A stretch of DNA of 64,000 nt, taken from assembly GCA_963765875.1 (NCBI GenBank), contig CAVXYK010000014.1, positions 174,786 through 238,785 on the forward strand. Reading direction: 5' to 3'. Source of the stretch: JAWKOK01 sp963765875 (GTDB lineage Bacteria; Chloroflexota; Anaerolineae; Caldilineales; Caldilineaceae). The position numbers and the translations under genes were made by a program. Shown one piece after another: positions 18,424-28,123 of the stretch (positions are counted from its first letter, which is position 1; each line of letters opens with the position of its first letter). The notes beneath the pieces were generated by a model, which worked only from the letters and a program-made list of their open reading frames with translations, ran no database searches and had not been told where the DNA came from.

Positions 18424-19846
18424 GCCATTCAACCGACCGTACAGCCGCAACCACAATGCAGACAGAGAGTAGCGACGCCACAGCAGATACCAAATCTCAA
18501 GAAGAGAGACTACTGTCGTCGCTGCACGTGAAGTCCCTACGCGTGCGCTTCCTGCTGGCGTTTCTGCTCATCGTGCTGGTCACGGCGATTCCCATCAGTA
18601 TCGGCGCCGTCGGCATTGCTCAACGCAGCGGGCAAAATCAGATACTCAACCAACTTGAATCAGTCGCCGTCGTCAAGCAAGGCATCATCGACACTTGGTT
18701 GGATAGCCTCAACGCATCACTGGCCAGCATGACGCCGCCGGGCGAGGTTTCGAATTCGATCGAAGCGATTCTGTCAACTGATAACGAGACGCCGAAATTG
18801 ACGCTGCCAGCGCGAGTACCTTCGCCGACGATATACGCACCTATCTGCACTTTGCCATGTCACAGACGGAAGTCTTCGACGAGATCTTCCTGATGGACAT
18901 AGAGGGTCATGCGCGTTACTCGACCAATCCGCTGGAAAAAGACAAGGTGCACATCAATCAGCTCTACTTCAACGAAGGTCTAAAAGGGCCTTATGTCAGC
19001 GCCCCCTTCTATTCACCCTCTCAGAAGCGACTATCGATCGTAGCGACGCGTCCGCTTTTCGACGAACTCGGCAATCTCTACGGCGTGATCGGCGGGCGCG
19101 CCAGCATGGACAAACTGAGCGAGATCATGCTGGAGCAAGCCGGTCTCGGCGAGACCGGGCAGACCTACCTGGTCGGCGCCAATCATGGATTGCTGACCTC
19201 CGCCAAGGGCCAAGTCGTCACCGATGATGACATCGTCTACGTGCGCAACGATGGCGTGAACCAGGCGCTGGACCAGCGAGAATCGGTTGGCGATCTGGTT
19301 GAAGACTTCCGCGGCGAACCGGTGGTTGGCCGCTACCAGTGGTATCCCCGGCTGCATGTACTGCTGGTGGCCGAACAGGATCAGGCGGAGGCATTTCGCC
19401 CGATCTACTGGATGTTGGGCCTGATCCTTGCCGTCAGCCTATTCGCCATTCTGGTCGCCCTCGTCCTGTCACAATTTGTCACGCGGCGCATCACAACACC
19501 GGTGATTGCGCTGGCCGATGCGGCAGTCGAGATCGAAGAGGAAGATTTCGATCCCGCCCAGTTGGACTTGCAGGTAGTGACTGCACGAGACGATGAACTC
19601 GGACAACTTGCGCGCGTCTTCGAGAGTATGGCGAAGACGGTCTATGCCCGTGAGCAGCGGTTGAAGGCACAGGTCCAAGAACTTCAGATCGTCATCGACG
19701 AGACAAAACGCCAAGAGCAAGTGAGTGAGTTGACGGAGAGCGACTTCTTCAAGGATCTGACCCAGAAGGCCAGACAGATTCGGGACCGGCGTCAGTCGCC
19801 AGACCAGACACTCGATACAACATCCGGTCAGGATGATGACGGGTAA
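18420..19846 (+). CDS. Cache-HAMP membrane sensor without output domain, one frameshift
   Basis: About 475 residues. A first membrane helix (about 42-65) is followed by a dCache-like extracellular region (blocks MDIEGHARYSTNP, RPLFDELGNLYGVIGG and GLGETGQTYLVG), a second helix (YWMLGLILAVSLFAILVALV), a HAMP domain (VTRRITTPVIALADAA to DELGQLARVFESMA), a coiled coil and a short tail ending TESDFFKDLTQKARQIRDRR. A frame change near 18828, healed by removing two bases or adding one, breaks the Cache region. No kinase, cyclase or methyl-accepting domain follows, so it must signal through a partner. I recall similar TExDFFxxL tails on other HAMP proteins of cyanobacteria and Chloroflexota, possibly a docking motif. 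Confidence 0.83.
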
Positions 19847-19918
19847 GCTTCACCGAACCGTGGTGCCACTGGAGGCTAACGAAATAGAAATGGTATAGGC
19901 GAGATCGCTACGCCCGTG

Positions 19919-20018
19919 GCCTCACCCTTCTGTGCCTCCTGGACGGAGGCTTCGCGTCCCTCTCCAAAATTTGGAGAGGGACGGCCGTGGCGCCCTTAGT
20001 GCCATGGCAGGGTGAGGC
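19919..20018. repeat. Palindromic element with CCCTCTCC core
   Basis: GCCTCACCCT (19919-19928) and AGGGTGAGGC (20009-20018) are exact reverse complements. Within them lies a perfect 13-1-13 palindrome at 19956-19982 (GTCCCTCTCCAAA arm). This word family is a common dispersed intergenic repeat. The gap 19847-20167 otherwise holds only the repeat at 20069. Confidence 0.7.
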
Positions 20019-20068
20019 GAGCTCGGCGGCCACAGCGACAGAACTATGCCAGTGTTAACTCGTCAACC

Positions 20069-20128
20069 ATTTCAACATCGGGAAGTCCTCGACACTTTTT
20101 CGCAAAACCTACAGCCTCCTACCTAAAC
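20069..20128. repeat. Second copy of ATCGGGAAGTCC repeat
   Basis: This 60-base segment (ATTTCAACATCGGGAAGTCC and on) matches 5441-5500 at roughly 70 percent by eye, including the shared CATCGGGAAGTCC core and the CTACAG-CTAC tail. It lies just before the Npt-type gene; the earlier copy lies before the AGE gene. Confidence 0.55.
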
Positions 20129-20176
20129 CCGGAATGGCCTCCTTGTGAGACATTTTCACTGGAATGAATGCGTTGT

Positions 20177-23100
20177 ATGGCAAAGCTAGCTTCCAGACTC
20201 TTTGCCATTGCACCCGGCGAAGAGAAGAAAACAACACTCCTCTACGCACTCCACTTTGTCGTTTTTCTCGGACAGAGTTGGGGATCTCTGGCCGCGCTCA
20301 CCCTCTTTCTCGATAACTGGCCGGCCGAAGATCTGGCCTTTATGTTTATCGGCAGCGCTGTCATCATGTTTGTGGTCGGTCTAGCCTACTCGTCGTTTGC
20401 CGACCGCATCAGCCACTTCCGCCTCTTGATGGTGATCGTTTCAATCACCGCACTCTGGCTGCTTTCGGTGCGTGTCCTTCTGGTGACCAACGGCGGCCCG
20501 TACGGTATTGTCTATCCCTACTACTATCTGGGCTACGATCTGGTGCGCGACGTTTCCGTGTTACATCTGCTCACCTACACCAATAGCTTCTTCAACACAC
20601 GCTCGGCCAAACACGCGATGCCGATTGTGCTCTCAGGCGGATTGGCCGGGAATATGGTCGCCGGATTTACAGTTGCGCTGGTCGCCAATCTGCTCGGCAT
20701 GGAGAATATTCCCCTTGGTCTGGCTGGCGACGCTTTGCGTTTCGGTAGGCATCATCTTCACAGTGCAACACCAGTTCCACAGCCGCGCAGACGACAGTAA
20801 AACCGCTCAGGCCAAACCAAACGTCCAGCCGGAGCAAGGCAAACCAAGCGGCCTGCGTAGCCTGCAGGAAGGATATGCCTACGTACGTTCATCTACGCTC
20901 TTGCGCTGGCTGGCCGTAGCTGCGTTCGGCATGATGCTGCTCATGAATGTCCTCATGTTCCAGTCCAGCGAAATCTTCCAGGCACGCTACGCCGGAAATC
21001 CGGAGGGGTTGCTCCAGTTCTATGGCATCTTCACCGGCCTCTCCAGCCTGCTGGGAGTGATCATTCAGACATTCTTCATCAGCCGCTTAATCACAGCTAT
21101 CGGCGTGGGCAATAGCAGCATGATCTTCCCGGCGGTCACCGGGATTGCCGTGACGTTGCTGGGTGTTTTCCCATCCTTTCTCACGGCCATCTTCGGCAGC
21201 ATAACGCAGATCTCGCTGCGCCGCGCCGTCCAGACGCCCATCGATGCGATTATCTACAACTGCCTTCCACCCGAAGTCAAGGGGCGATCCCGGGCCTTCA
21301 TTCTCGGGCTGGTCGTTCCGCTGGGTGCGTTGACCGGCGGCCTGCTCTTGCTCAGTGTGCGCCAGGGGATGCTATCCGCCATAGCGCTTACCATTGCCGG
21401 CGTCATCATCGCCGGGATCTACGTTTTTTCCATGCTTCGTGTGCGAGGGGCATATGGCCTTGCCTTTGCCCGCCTACTGGCCGACGGCGAGATGGCCTTC
21501 TTGTCCAGCGGTCAGGATGCGTTTGCCCGGCCCGATCCGTCTGTCGTCAATTCGCTGACTGAACGCCTCGATGCCGCTGACTCGCCCGAAATGACCGTCT
21601 TTCTGGCAGAAATGCTCTATGAGCTGCAGGGCCCGGCTAGCTTCGAAAAACTACACGAAATCTTCCGATCCGGCGATGCGACAGTTCAGTCGGAACTGAT
21701 TCGGGTTTTGAGCGCAGAATGGGGCGCTAATGCCACGGTCTCCGCCATGTGCCAGGAAGGCCTTCAGAGCAACGACAGCAGGGTCTGTATCGCTGCGGCT
21801 CAAACGCTGGCGGCTCAACCCGACATCCACACAAACTCGGCAACGTTACATGGGTTCCGCAGCCTGGCGACCTCAGACGATGACAATGTGCGCGCTGCCG
21901 TGCTGCCGACGTTGCTGACGGGTGAGAATGTAGATGACCAGGCGCTGGCCCAAGAATCCATGGCGGACTGGCTGGGCCCCGAAGCCAATCGAGTCCAGCG
22001 CACGTTGGTGCTGAATGTGCTCGCCAGCGCCGGCGATGAGGCGCTGCTGGATAGGCTCACGCCCTTCATGACCGATCCGGAGCCTACCGTCCGCCTGCAG
22101 GCATTGCGATTGATCGGCAACCTGATCGAAAGGGCTGACGGTATCGCTTTACGCAACTATGCGCTCTCGCTGGTTGTCTCATTTCTGAACGACAAGGATG
22201 ACTTCGTGCGTCTTGCTGCGCTGAAAACCCTTGGCGATCTTGGTGACGAAGCTGCAGGGCCGTCACTATGGCCTCTGTCTAAACGACGATATTTTCACGG
22301 TTCGTCGCCAGACCTGTCTCTCATTTCCGAAGACAATGGAGAGCGAACTGCAGGCGGCTGTCGCCGGCGACGATCCCGTGCTGGCCGAAAGCGCCGCCTA
22401 CATCCTGGTCGACAAGATGGAGCATGTTCGGTTGGCATCGACGATCAACGACATCGTAGATTCACTGGCCGATGATATGATCACATTGCTGACCCATACA
22501 GAGGCGATGCGTCGTTACGACAGCGCATCCGGTCGCCTTCTGAGCAAGGCGCTCTCAGACCATATCGATGAGATGACGGACCAGGCATATTGGCTGATCG
22601 GTGCGCTGTGCAGCCACGCTGAGGCCGACTCGATTCGGCGGCTTCTCGTCAGCCGGAACGACTCGACCAGAGCCAACGCTGCCGAAGCACTTGAGTCGGT
22701 CACTTCCCCCGCGACCAGTCGTAAACTAATCAGCTTGTCGCGAGCGCCATGCGTCAAGCAGCACCCTGATGGCGCACAGCAGCGTGACGGCTGACGAGGT
22801 GATTCGTTATGTCTGGCCGGAATATGAAACCGGCGCTCAACCAGCCCCCACTGAGCAAAAATCTGCGTCGATTCTATGACAGGCAATGGCTAAAAGCCGT
22901 CGGGATCTATGTAATTGTCAACGAACAGATCGCTCAGTCTGGCGACCGTTTGCGGATCGATGGCTCGGCCCCGATGATAGCGATACGGTACGTGCTAAAC
23001 GCAATAGAGGGCGCAAGAAGACGGCGGCATGGGATCTGCTGGATAAGCCGTCAGCGGACGACGCGCCCCTGCCGATGGATAACGCCGTTGATGCGGCGCT

Positions 23101-23713
23101 CTCCGCCACAGCGAAAGACGACCGGGCGCTCGTCCAGGAGGCTGTAGCCTGGGCCAATGTGCAACGATCAATCCAGAGCGGCGAAGCGAGTAGGAAGGCC
23201 GATAATCGAATGCTGACTGTCATCGAAAAAGTACTGTTTCTAAAGGAAGTTCCGTTCTTTGCCGACATGTCCATCGATCAGCTACGGATTCTCGCGGCGA
23301 TCAGCGAGGAACTCGACTGTAGCACGGACGAAACAATCGTGAAGCAAGGCGAGGATGCAAACACACTCTATGTCGTGGTGCAGGGAAAGGTCGCTGTGCA
23401 AAATGCCCAGACAACGGCACGCGGCCAGGTTTCAGTTCGACGTCTGACAACGCTGAACCGGGGAGACTACTTCGGCGAAATGTCGATCTTTGACGGTCAA
23501 CCATTCGGCAGCAGCGTGGTGGCGATCCGTCCGACCAAGTTGCTGTCCGTGAGCCAGGCTTCGCTGCTGGCGCTCATCGAACTTCACCCGGACATGGGAC
23601 TCAGCCTATTGCGAGTCTTCAGCCTGCGCCTGCGCGATTTCATGGCGCTTGCCGAAGAACGGACGGCCATGAAGCCAAAACAATTGATGGATCTATACGA
23701 TCAGTTTGACTAG
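20177..23713 (+). pseudogene. Npt-type nucleotide transporter fused to HEAT repeats and a cNMP-binding domain, several frameshifts
   Basis: The repaired product is about 1,175 residues. The N-terminal 420 residues form an MFS-like membrane domain with about 12 helices (GEEKKTTLLYALHFVVFLG, YYYLGYDLVRDVSVL, LSGGLAGNMVAGF) related to ATP:ADP antiporters/Npt proteins. Next come HEAT-like helical repeats (about 420-850; DPEPTVRLQALRLIGNL, DKDDFVRLAALKTLGDLG), then a C-terminal cyclic-nucleotide-binding fold (FFADMSIDQLRILAAIS to YFGEMSIFDGQPFGSS). The Arg that grips the cyclic phosphate in the cassette is absent (PFGSSVVA for PxRxA), so cNMP binding is doubtful. Frame changes lie near 20745, 22255, 22750 and 22880-22990. 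ATG 20168 is an alternative start. No proof of transport; a membrane scaffold is possible. Confidence 0.8.
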
Positions 23714-23751
23714 ACATGCTGATTCAGCACAACACTTTTGAAAGGAACGAC

Positions 23752-24948
23752 ATGAGCCGCACACTGTGGCAACTGCCTCAACTATATCCGGATGCTTTCA
23801 AGGGCGGACACGGAGACCGCAAGATCGGATGGCTGGAGCTTTTCTACGATTTGGTCTATGTTGCGACGTTGATCCAGCTTGGCGATGCGCTGAGCGACGA
23901 TGTCTCGGTCGGGGGCATTCTGCGTTTTGTCGCCCTGTTTATCCCGATTTGGTGGTCGTGGACAGGCATGACCTTTTACAGCAATCGGTTCATCACCGAC
24001 GATCTACTGCATCGAGTGCTGATATTTGCCCAAATCCTCGCCATTGCCGCCATGGGCATCAGCGTAAAAGGGGCATTTGGCGATCTCACCGTTCAGTTTA
24101 CGCTATCCTATGTCGCTGTCAGGTTGGTCCTTGTCCTGCTCTACCTGCGCGTTGCCTGGTCGCTGCCTGAAGGCGCCCCCTTTGCCCGGCGCTACGCCCT
24201 GGGATTCTTCATCGCTTCGATGGTCTGGCTCATCGGCGCGTTTGTCCCGGCACCCTATTATGTCATCTTCTGGGTATTGGGCATGTTGGTCGACTTTGCC
24301 GTCCCGTTGAGCAAACGTTCGCGTGTGCTCAACGCTGAACTCCCCATCGACGTCCACCACATGATGGAGCGCTACGGAATCTTTGTCATCATCGTGCTCG
24401 GCGAGTCATTCGTCAAGGTGCTGAGCAGCATCTCCGGCAGCACGCTTACGCTGCAAATGGGTATCTTCGGTCTCTTTTCCATTGTTGTCGTCGGCGGCCT
24501 CTGGTGGCTCTACTTTGACGACGTGGCCGGTGTGCCATTGCGGGCCACCGGCGCTGCTGCATACGTCTGGATCTACTCGCATCTGCCGATTACGATTGCG
24601 CTGACGGCCTTTGGCGTCGGGTTAAAGAAGCTCTTCCTGGAGATCGACCACAGCAATCTGCCGGCCAAATATCGCTGGCTGATCGGTCTTGCAATGATTC
24701 TCTACCTTCTCTTTGTCGGGGTCATCAATCTCGGACTTGCCGGATCGAATCGGGGAATCTCTCGACAAACACGGAGCATCGTACGTTTTGCCGGAGCCGC
24801 TGCAATACTGGTGCTGATCCTGCTAAGCGGAAGCATATCAGCCACAACCTTCATGGCAATTGGCGCACTTGTATTCGCGATTCAAATCGCTATTGAACTG
24901 ATCGCCGATGAGCAACTGCAACAAGTCGCGGAGGAGACGCACGCATGA
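23752..24948 (+). CDS. LtrA (low temperature requirement A) family membrane protein
   Basis: A 398-residue polytopic protein with about ten to twelve predicted helices. The N-terminal signature RKIGWLELFYDLVYVATLIQLG and the later VHHMMERYGIFVIIVLGESF are typical of the LtrA family, first named in Listeria; the biochemical role is not established. I use the ATG at 23752 behind AAAGGAACGAC rather than the in-frame ATG at 23716. It ends in ATGA, shared with the channel-like gene that follows, so the two are probably co-translated. Confidence 0.85.
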   Translation: MSRTLWQLPQLYPDAFKGGHGDRKIGWLELFYDLVYVATLIQLGDALSDDVSVGGILRFVALFIPIWWSWTGMTFYSNRFITDDLLHRVLIFAQILAIAAMGISVKGAFGDLTVQFTLSYVAVRLVLVLLYLRVAWSLPEGAPFARRYALGFFIASMVWLIGAFVPAPYYVIFWVLGMLVDFAVPLSKRSRVLNAELPIDVHHMMERYGIFVIIVLGESFVKVLSSISGSTLTLQMGIFGLFSIVVVGGLWWLYFDDVAGVPLRATGAAAYVWIYSHLPITIALTAFGVGLKKLFLEIDHSNLPAKYRWLIGLAMILYLLFVGVINLGLAGSNRGISRQTRSIVRFAGAAAILVLILLSGSISATTFMAIGALVFAIQIAIELIADEQLQQVAEETHA

Positions 24949-25577
24949 GCGACCCGCAACCGCATCCCGTCGGTACCATGGGGACCGGCCGCATTGAAGC
25001 GCTGAGCGACGGCGTCTTTGCCATCATCATGACGCTATTGGTCTTCGAAATCACCATCCCATCGGTCCCACCACGAGAACTGCCTGCGGCGTTGATCTCC
25101 CTCTGGCCCTACTTCGCCGGCTACGCCATCAGCTTCGTCCTGCTTGGCATCTATTGGACAGGGCATCGGGCACAATACAATTACATTCTGCATGCCGACA
25201 CCAATCTACATTGGCTTAACATGCTCTTTTTTTCTCTATGCGGCCTCGTGCCCTTTTCGACCGGGCTTGTCAGCCGTTACCCTGATCAATCGCTGTCGGT
25301 GGTATTTTACGGCCTGAATCTGACCTTGATCGGCGTCGCGCTCTATCTGCATTGGCTCTACGCCACTCATCACTCTCGCTTGGTGGCCAGTGACCTGACA
25401 CCTCTGGTACGGCGCTTCGGCGCCCAGCGATGCCTGCTGGCGCCGGCGATCTATCTGGTTGCCGTCGTCGTAGGGCTGATCAATCCTCTAGTCAGCCTGC
25501 TTGTCTACACCCTGGTGCCGATCTTCTATATCGTTCCGGCCTTTCAGCGGCTATGGCTACGCTTTGCCCAGCCATAA
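24945..25577 (+). CDS. TMEM175-like (DUF1211) membrane protein
   Basis: A 210-residue membrane protein with six likely helices. The first helix carries GRIEALSDGVFAIIMTLLVFEI, the RxxxFSDG motif of the TMEM175/DUF1211 family with Leu in place of Phe. Family members form potassium-permeable channels; bacterial ones are usually single-repeat tetramers, which fits this length. It overlaps the LtrA gene by four bases. Confidence 0.85.
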   Translation: MSDPQPHPVGTMGTGRIEALSDGVFAIIMTLLVFEITIPSVPPRELPAALISLWPYFAGYAISFVLLGIYWTGHRAQYNYILHADTNLHWLNMLFFSLCGLVPFSTGLVSRYPDQSLSVVFYGLNLTLIGVALYLHWLYATHHSRLVASDLTPLVRRFGAQRCLLAPAIYLVAVVVGLINPLVSLLVYTLVPIFYIVPAFQRLWLRFAQP

Positions 25578-25641
25578 CCCGGTCTGACGGAAACGGTGTC
25601 CAATAATGGGGAATCCAGCAATGCTGTCAGCAGGCTCAGCC

Positions 25642-25731
25642 TAGTTCAGTTGGGCGTCAACACCACGACAGAGACCCGGCGATTCGACCACGGGTAGGAA
25701 CTGTATCCGGATTTCCGCTCGGATTCACTAG
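25642..25731. repeat. Dispersed repeat, second copy
   Basis: This segment aligns in order with 10983-11095: AGTTCAGT, ACGACAGA-CCGGCGAT, GGTAGGAACTGTATCC and GGATTCACTAG. It lies between the TMEM175-like and CBM48-like genes with no open frame of interest (gap 25578-25761). Confidence 0.55.
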
Positions 25732-25761
25732 TGCCTGTGTGTTCGAAAAAGAGGTGGACCA

Positions 25762-26121
25762 ATGATTGAAAAACACTATGTTCGACGCTCAGACCGACAG
25801 ACGGTCCAAGTCCGTTTCTCATTGCCGGATAGCGTTTGGGCAGATACAATATACCTGGTCGGTGACTTTAATGACTGGAATCGTACTGAGGTGCCTTTAC
25901 GGCGCGCCCGTCAGGGCGAGTGGTTCATCACCGTTGAACTTGACATCGGCCATGCCTATCAGTTTCGCTACCTGTGCGATAACCACCATTGGATGAATGA
26001 TAGTCACGCCGATGCCTATGTGCCCAATCCCCACGGATCCGACAACTTCGTGGTGGTCACCGATCCAGATTTTGAATCCTATCATGGCGAGGGTTGGCAG
26101 CCGGATATGGAAGAGGCATAG
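25762..26121 (+). CDS. Free-standing CBM48/E-set glycogen-binding-like protein
   Basis: A complete 119-residue protein that is essentially one early-set domain. The landmarks are VQVRFSLPDSVWADTIYLVGDFNDWN, GEWFITVELDIGHAYQFRYLCD and NDSHADAYVPNPHGSDNFVV, the pattern of CBM48 modules in branching and debranching enzymes and AMPK beta subunits. No catalytic domain is attached. The ATG at 25762 follows AAGAGGTGG. Being 15 kb downstream of GlgX on the same strand, it may tether a regulator or enzyme to glycogen; that link is inference. Confidence 0.82.
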   Translation: MIEKHYVRRSDRQTVQVRFSLPDSVWADTIYLVGDFNDWNRTEVPLRRARQGEWFITVELDIGHAYQFRYLCDNHHWMNDSHADAYVPNPHGSDNFVVVTDPDFESYHGEGWQPDMEEA

Positions 26122-26157
26122 AGAGCTACAATCCATTCGGCAAAGTTGGAGGGCAAA

Positions 26158-27144
26158 ATGAAGGTTCTATTCATCGGGGGCACAGGCATCATCAGCTCCG
26201 CCTGTACACGGCTGGCAGTTGATCGTGGCATCGATCTCTATTTACTCAATCGCGGCCAGACGTCACGCCCTCTACCCGAGTCGGTTCATCAGCTGCACGG
26301 TGATATTCGAAATCCGGCATCTGCAGACGAGGCCCTGGACGACCACACATTTGATGTCGTCGTGAATTGGATCGCATTTACGCCCGATCAGATCGAAAGC
26401 GACCTGGCCCTTTTCCGCCAGCGCACAGCCCAATACGTCTTCATCAGCTCGGCGTCAGCCTATCAGAAGCCCCCATCAGGCCTGCCGATTACCGAGTCGA
26501 CCCCGCTGCACAATCCCTTCTGGGCCTACTCTCGCAACAAAATCGCATGTGAGGAGCGGCTGACACGCGCCTACCGCGAGGAAGGCTTCCCCATCACAAT
26601 CGTGCGGCCATCACACACCTACGATCAGACCCTCTTGCCCATGGATGGCGGCTATACTGTGATCGACCGTATGCGCAGAGGACTGCCGGTGATTGTTCAC
26701 GGCGATGGCACTTCACTCTGGACGCTGACCCACCATCAAGATTTTGCCAAAGGATTTGTCGGCCTATTGGGCAACCCTCATGCGCTGGGCGAGTCCTTCC
26801 ACATCACATCCGACGAGTTACTGACCTGGAACCAGATCGCCGACATCATGGCCAACGCGGCCGGCGTTGAGGCTCAAATCGTCCACGCCGCGTCGGATCT
26901 GATCGCAGCCTATGATCCCGACTGGGGTGCAGGCCTTCTGGGCGACAAAGCCCACAGCGTCATCTTTGACAACACCAAGATCAAACGGGTGGTCCCCGAC
27001 TACGTCGCATCGATCCCCTTTGCACGCGGCGCGGAAGAGATCATGGCGTGGTATGACGCTGACCCGGCGCGACAGATTGTCGATGATGCCACAAACGAGA
27101 TGATGGATCGCATGATTGCTGCAGCACAAGCCGCCTATCCGTAG
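26158..27144 (+). CDS. NAD-dependent epimerase/dehydratase family protein (extended SDR)
   Basis: A 328-residue extended short-chain dehydrogenase. The Rossmann motif is KVLFIGGTGIISSA, with the variant spacing GGTGxI found in the CSP41-like/isoflavone-reductase-like branch. The active-site region has ISSASAYQK and YSRNK. HQDFAKGFVGLLGN is characteristic of this branch. The ATG at 26158 follows GGAGGG; the frame's earlier start at 26146 would lie across that site. Substrate unknown, probably a sugar nucleotide or similar small molecule. Confidence 0.83.
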   Translation: MKVLFIGGTGIISSACTRLAVDRGIDLYLLNRGQTSRPLPESVHQLHGDIRNPASADEALDDHTFDVVVNWIAFTPDQIESDLALFRQRTAQYVFISSASAYQKPPSGLPITESTPLHNPFWAYSRNKIACEERLTRAYREEGFPITIVRPSHTYDQTLLPMDGGYTVIDRMRRGLPVIVHGDGTSLWTLTHHQDFAKGFVGLLGNPHALGESFHITSDELLTWNQIADIMANAAGVEAQIVHAASDLIAAYDPDWGAGLLGDKAHSVIFDNTKIKRVVPDYVASIPFARGAEEIMAWYDADPARQIVDDATNEMMDRMIAAAQAAYP

Positions 27145-27184
27145 CAATTTCCAGGCGGATCCTCGACGAGCCGCCGGTTCATCC

Positions 27185-28123
27185 TCACCGTAGTGCCTTT
27201 GCGATGTCGGCGATGTCATCCGGACCAGTACGGCAGCACCCTCCAATAAGCTGTGCGCCGGCATCGCGCCAGATTCTGGCCGGCTCACTGAATTGGGTGA
27301 CGCCAGTCCCCGCAACCCAACGTTTGGCCTCGCCATCCCACTTTTCGCCGCTGTTTGGGTAGGCCAACAGCGGCTTATCAGTGACCTCACGCGCGCTACG
27401 TAGGAGCCCGTCAACATATTCAGGCGGCGTACAGTTGACGCCGACTGCGACTACCTGATCTGAACTCTGCGCAAGTCGGACGCAGTCGGCAAGCATCTCG
27501 CCATGACAGACATGAACGTCATCACAGCAACTGAAGCTGAGCCACGCCTTGGCCTGTTGAAATTCAGTCAGCAGGCTCACAAGCGCTTCGCCCTCGATCT
27601 GACAGGGAATCGTCTCGCAGGCCAGCAGATCGGCCCCTGTCCCCACCAATACAGCCATACGGTTTCGATGGAAATCAATCAGTTCCTCCACGGATAGCCC
27701 GTAGTCGCCGCGATACTCAGAGCCGTCGGCCAGGTAGGCTCCATAGGAGCCGATGGACGCGGCCACCAAAGGCCGCAGCCTATCACCCCTGTTGGCAGGG
27801 TTCGCCCAAAACTGATCTCGAGCGTCACAGGCGAGTTGGACGCTCAGCCGCATCAAGTCGGCGGCCTGGTCGGTCGACAGACCGCGCCGGGCAAAGCCCT
27901 CGAACGTGGCCTGATAGCTGGCAGTGATGGCGACATCAGCCCCAGCCAGGAAATAGTCGTAATGAACCTGGCGAATCAGATCCGGCTTCTCGATCAGCAA
28001 TTTGGCCGACCAGAGCGCGTCGCGGAGATCAGCACCACGTCGTTCCAGTTCCGTCGCCAAAGCACCGTCGATGATGACGATGCCGTACCGCTCCAAGAAT
28101 TCATTTAGTATAGTCGGGTCCAT
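27185..28123 (-). CDS. mmuM: Homocysteine S-methyltransferase
   Basis: A complete 312-residue cobalamin-independent homocysteine methyltransferase. The zinc/thiol site is given by Cys231 (GVNCTPPEY) and Cys296-Cys297 (GGCCRTGP). The N-terminal block IIDGALATELERRGADL and ITASYQATFEGF are standard for the MmuM/YagD family, which uses S-methylmethionine or SAM as donor. It is convergent with the epimerase gene and transcribed alone. No SAM-type riboswitch fold was recognised upstream. Confidence 0.9.
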   Translation of the reverse strand: MDPTILNEFLERYGIVIIDGALATELERRGADLRDALWSAKLLIEKPDLIRQVHYDYFLAGADVAITASYQATFEGFARRGLSTDQAADLMRLSVQLACDARDQFWANPANRGDRLRPLVAASIGSYGAYLADGSEYRGDYGLSVEELIDFHRNRMAVLVGTGADLLACETIPCQIEGEALVSLLTEFQQAKAWLSFSCCDDVHVCHGEMLADCVRLAQSSDQVVAVGVNCTPPEYVDGLLRSAREVTDKPLLAYPNSGEKWDGEAKRWVAGTGVTQFSEPARIWRDAGAQLIGGCCRTGPDDIADIAKALR

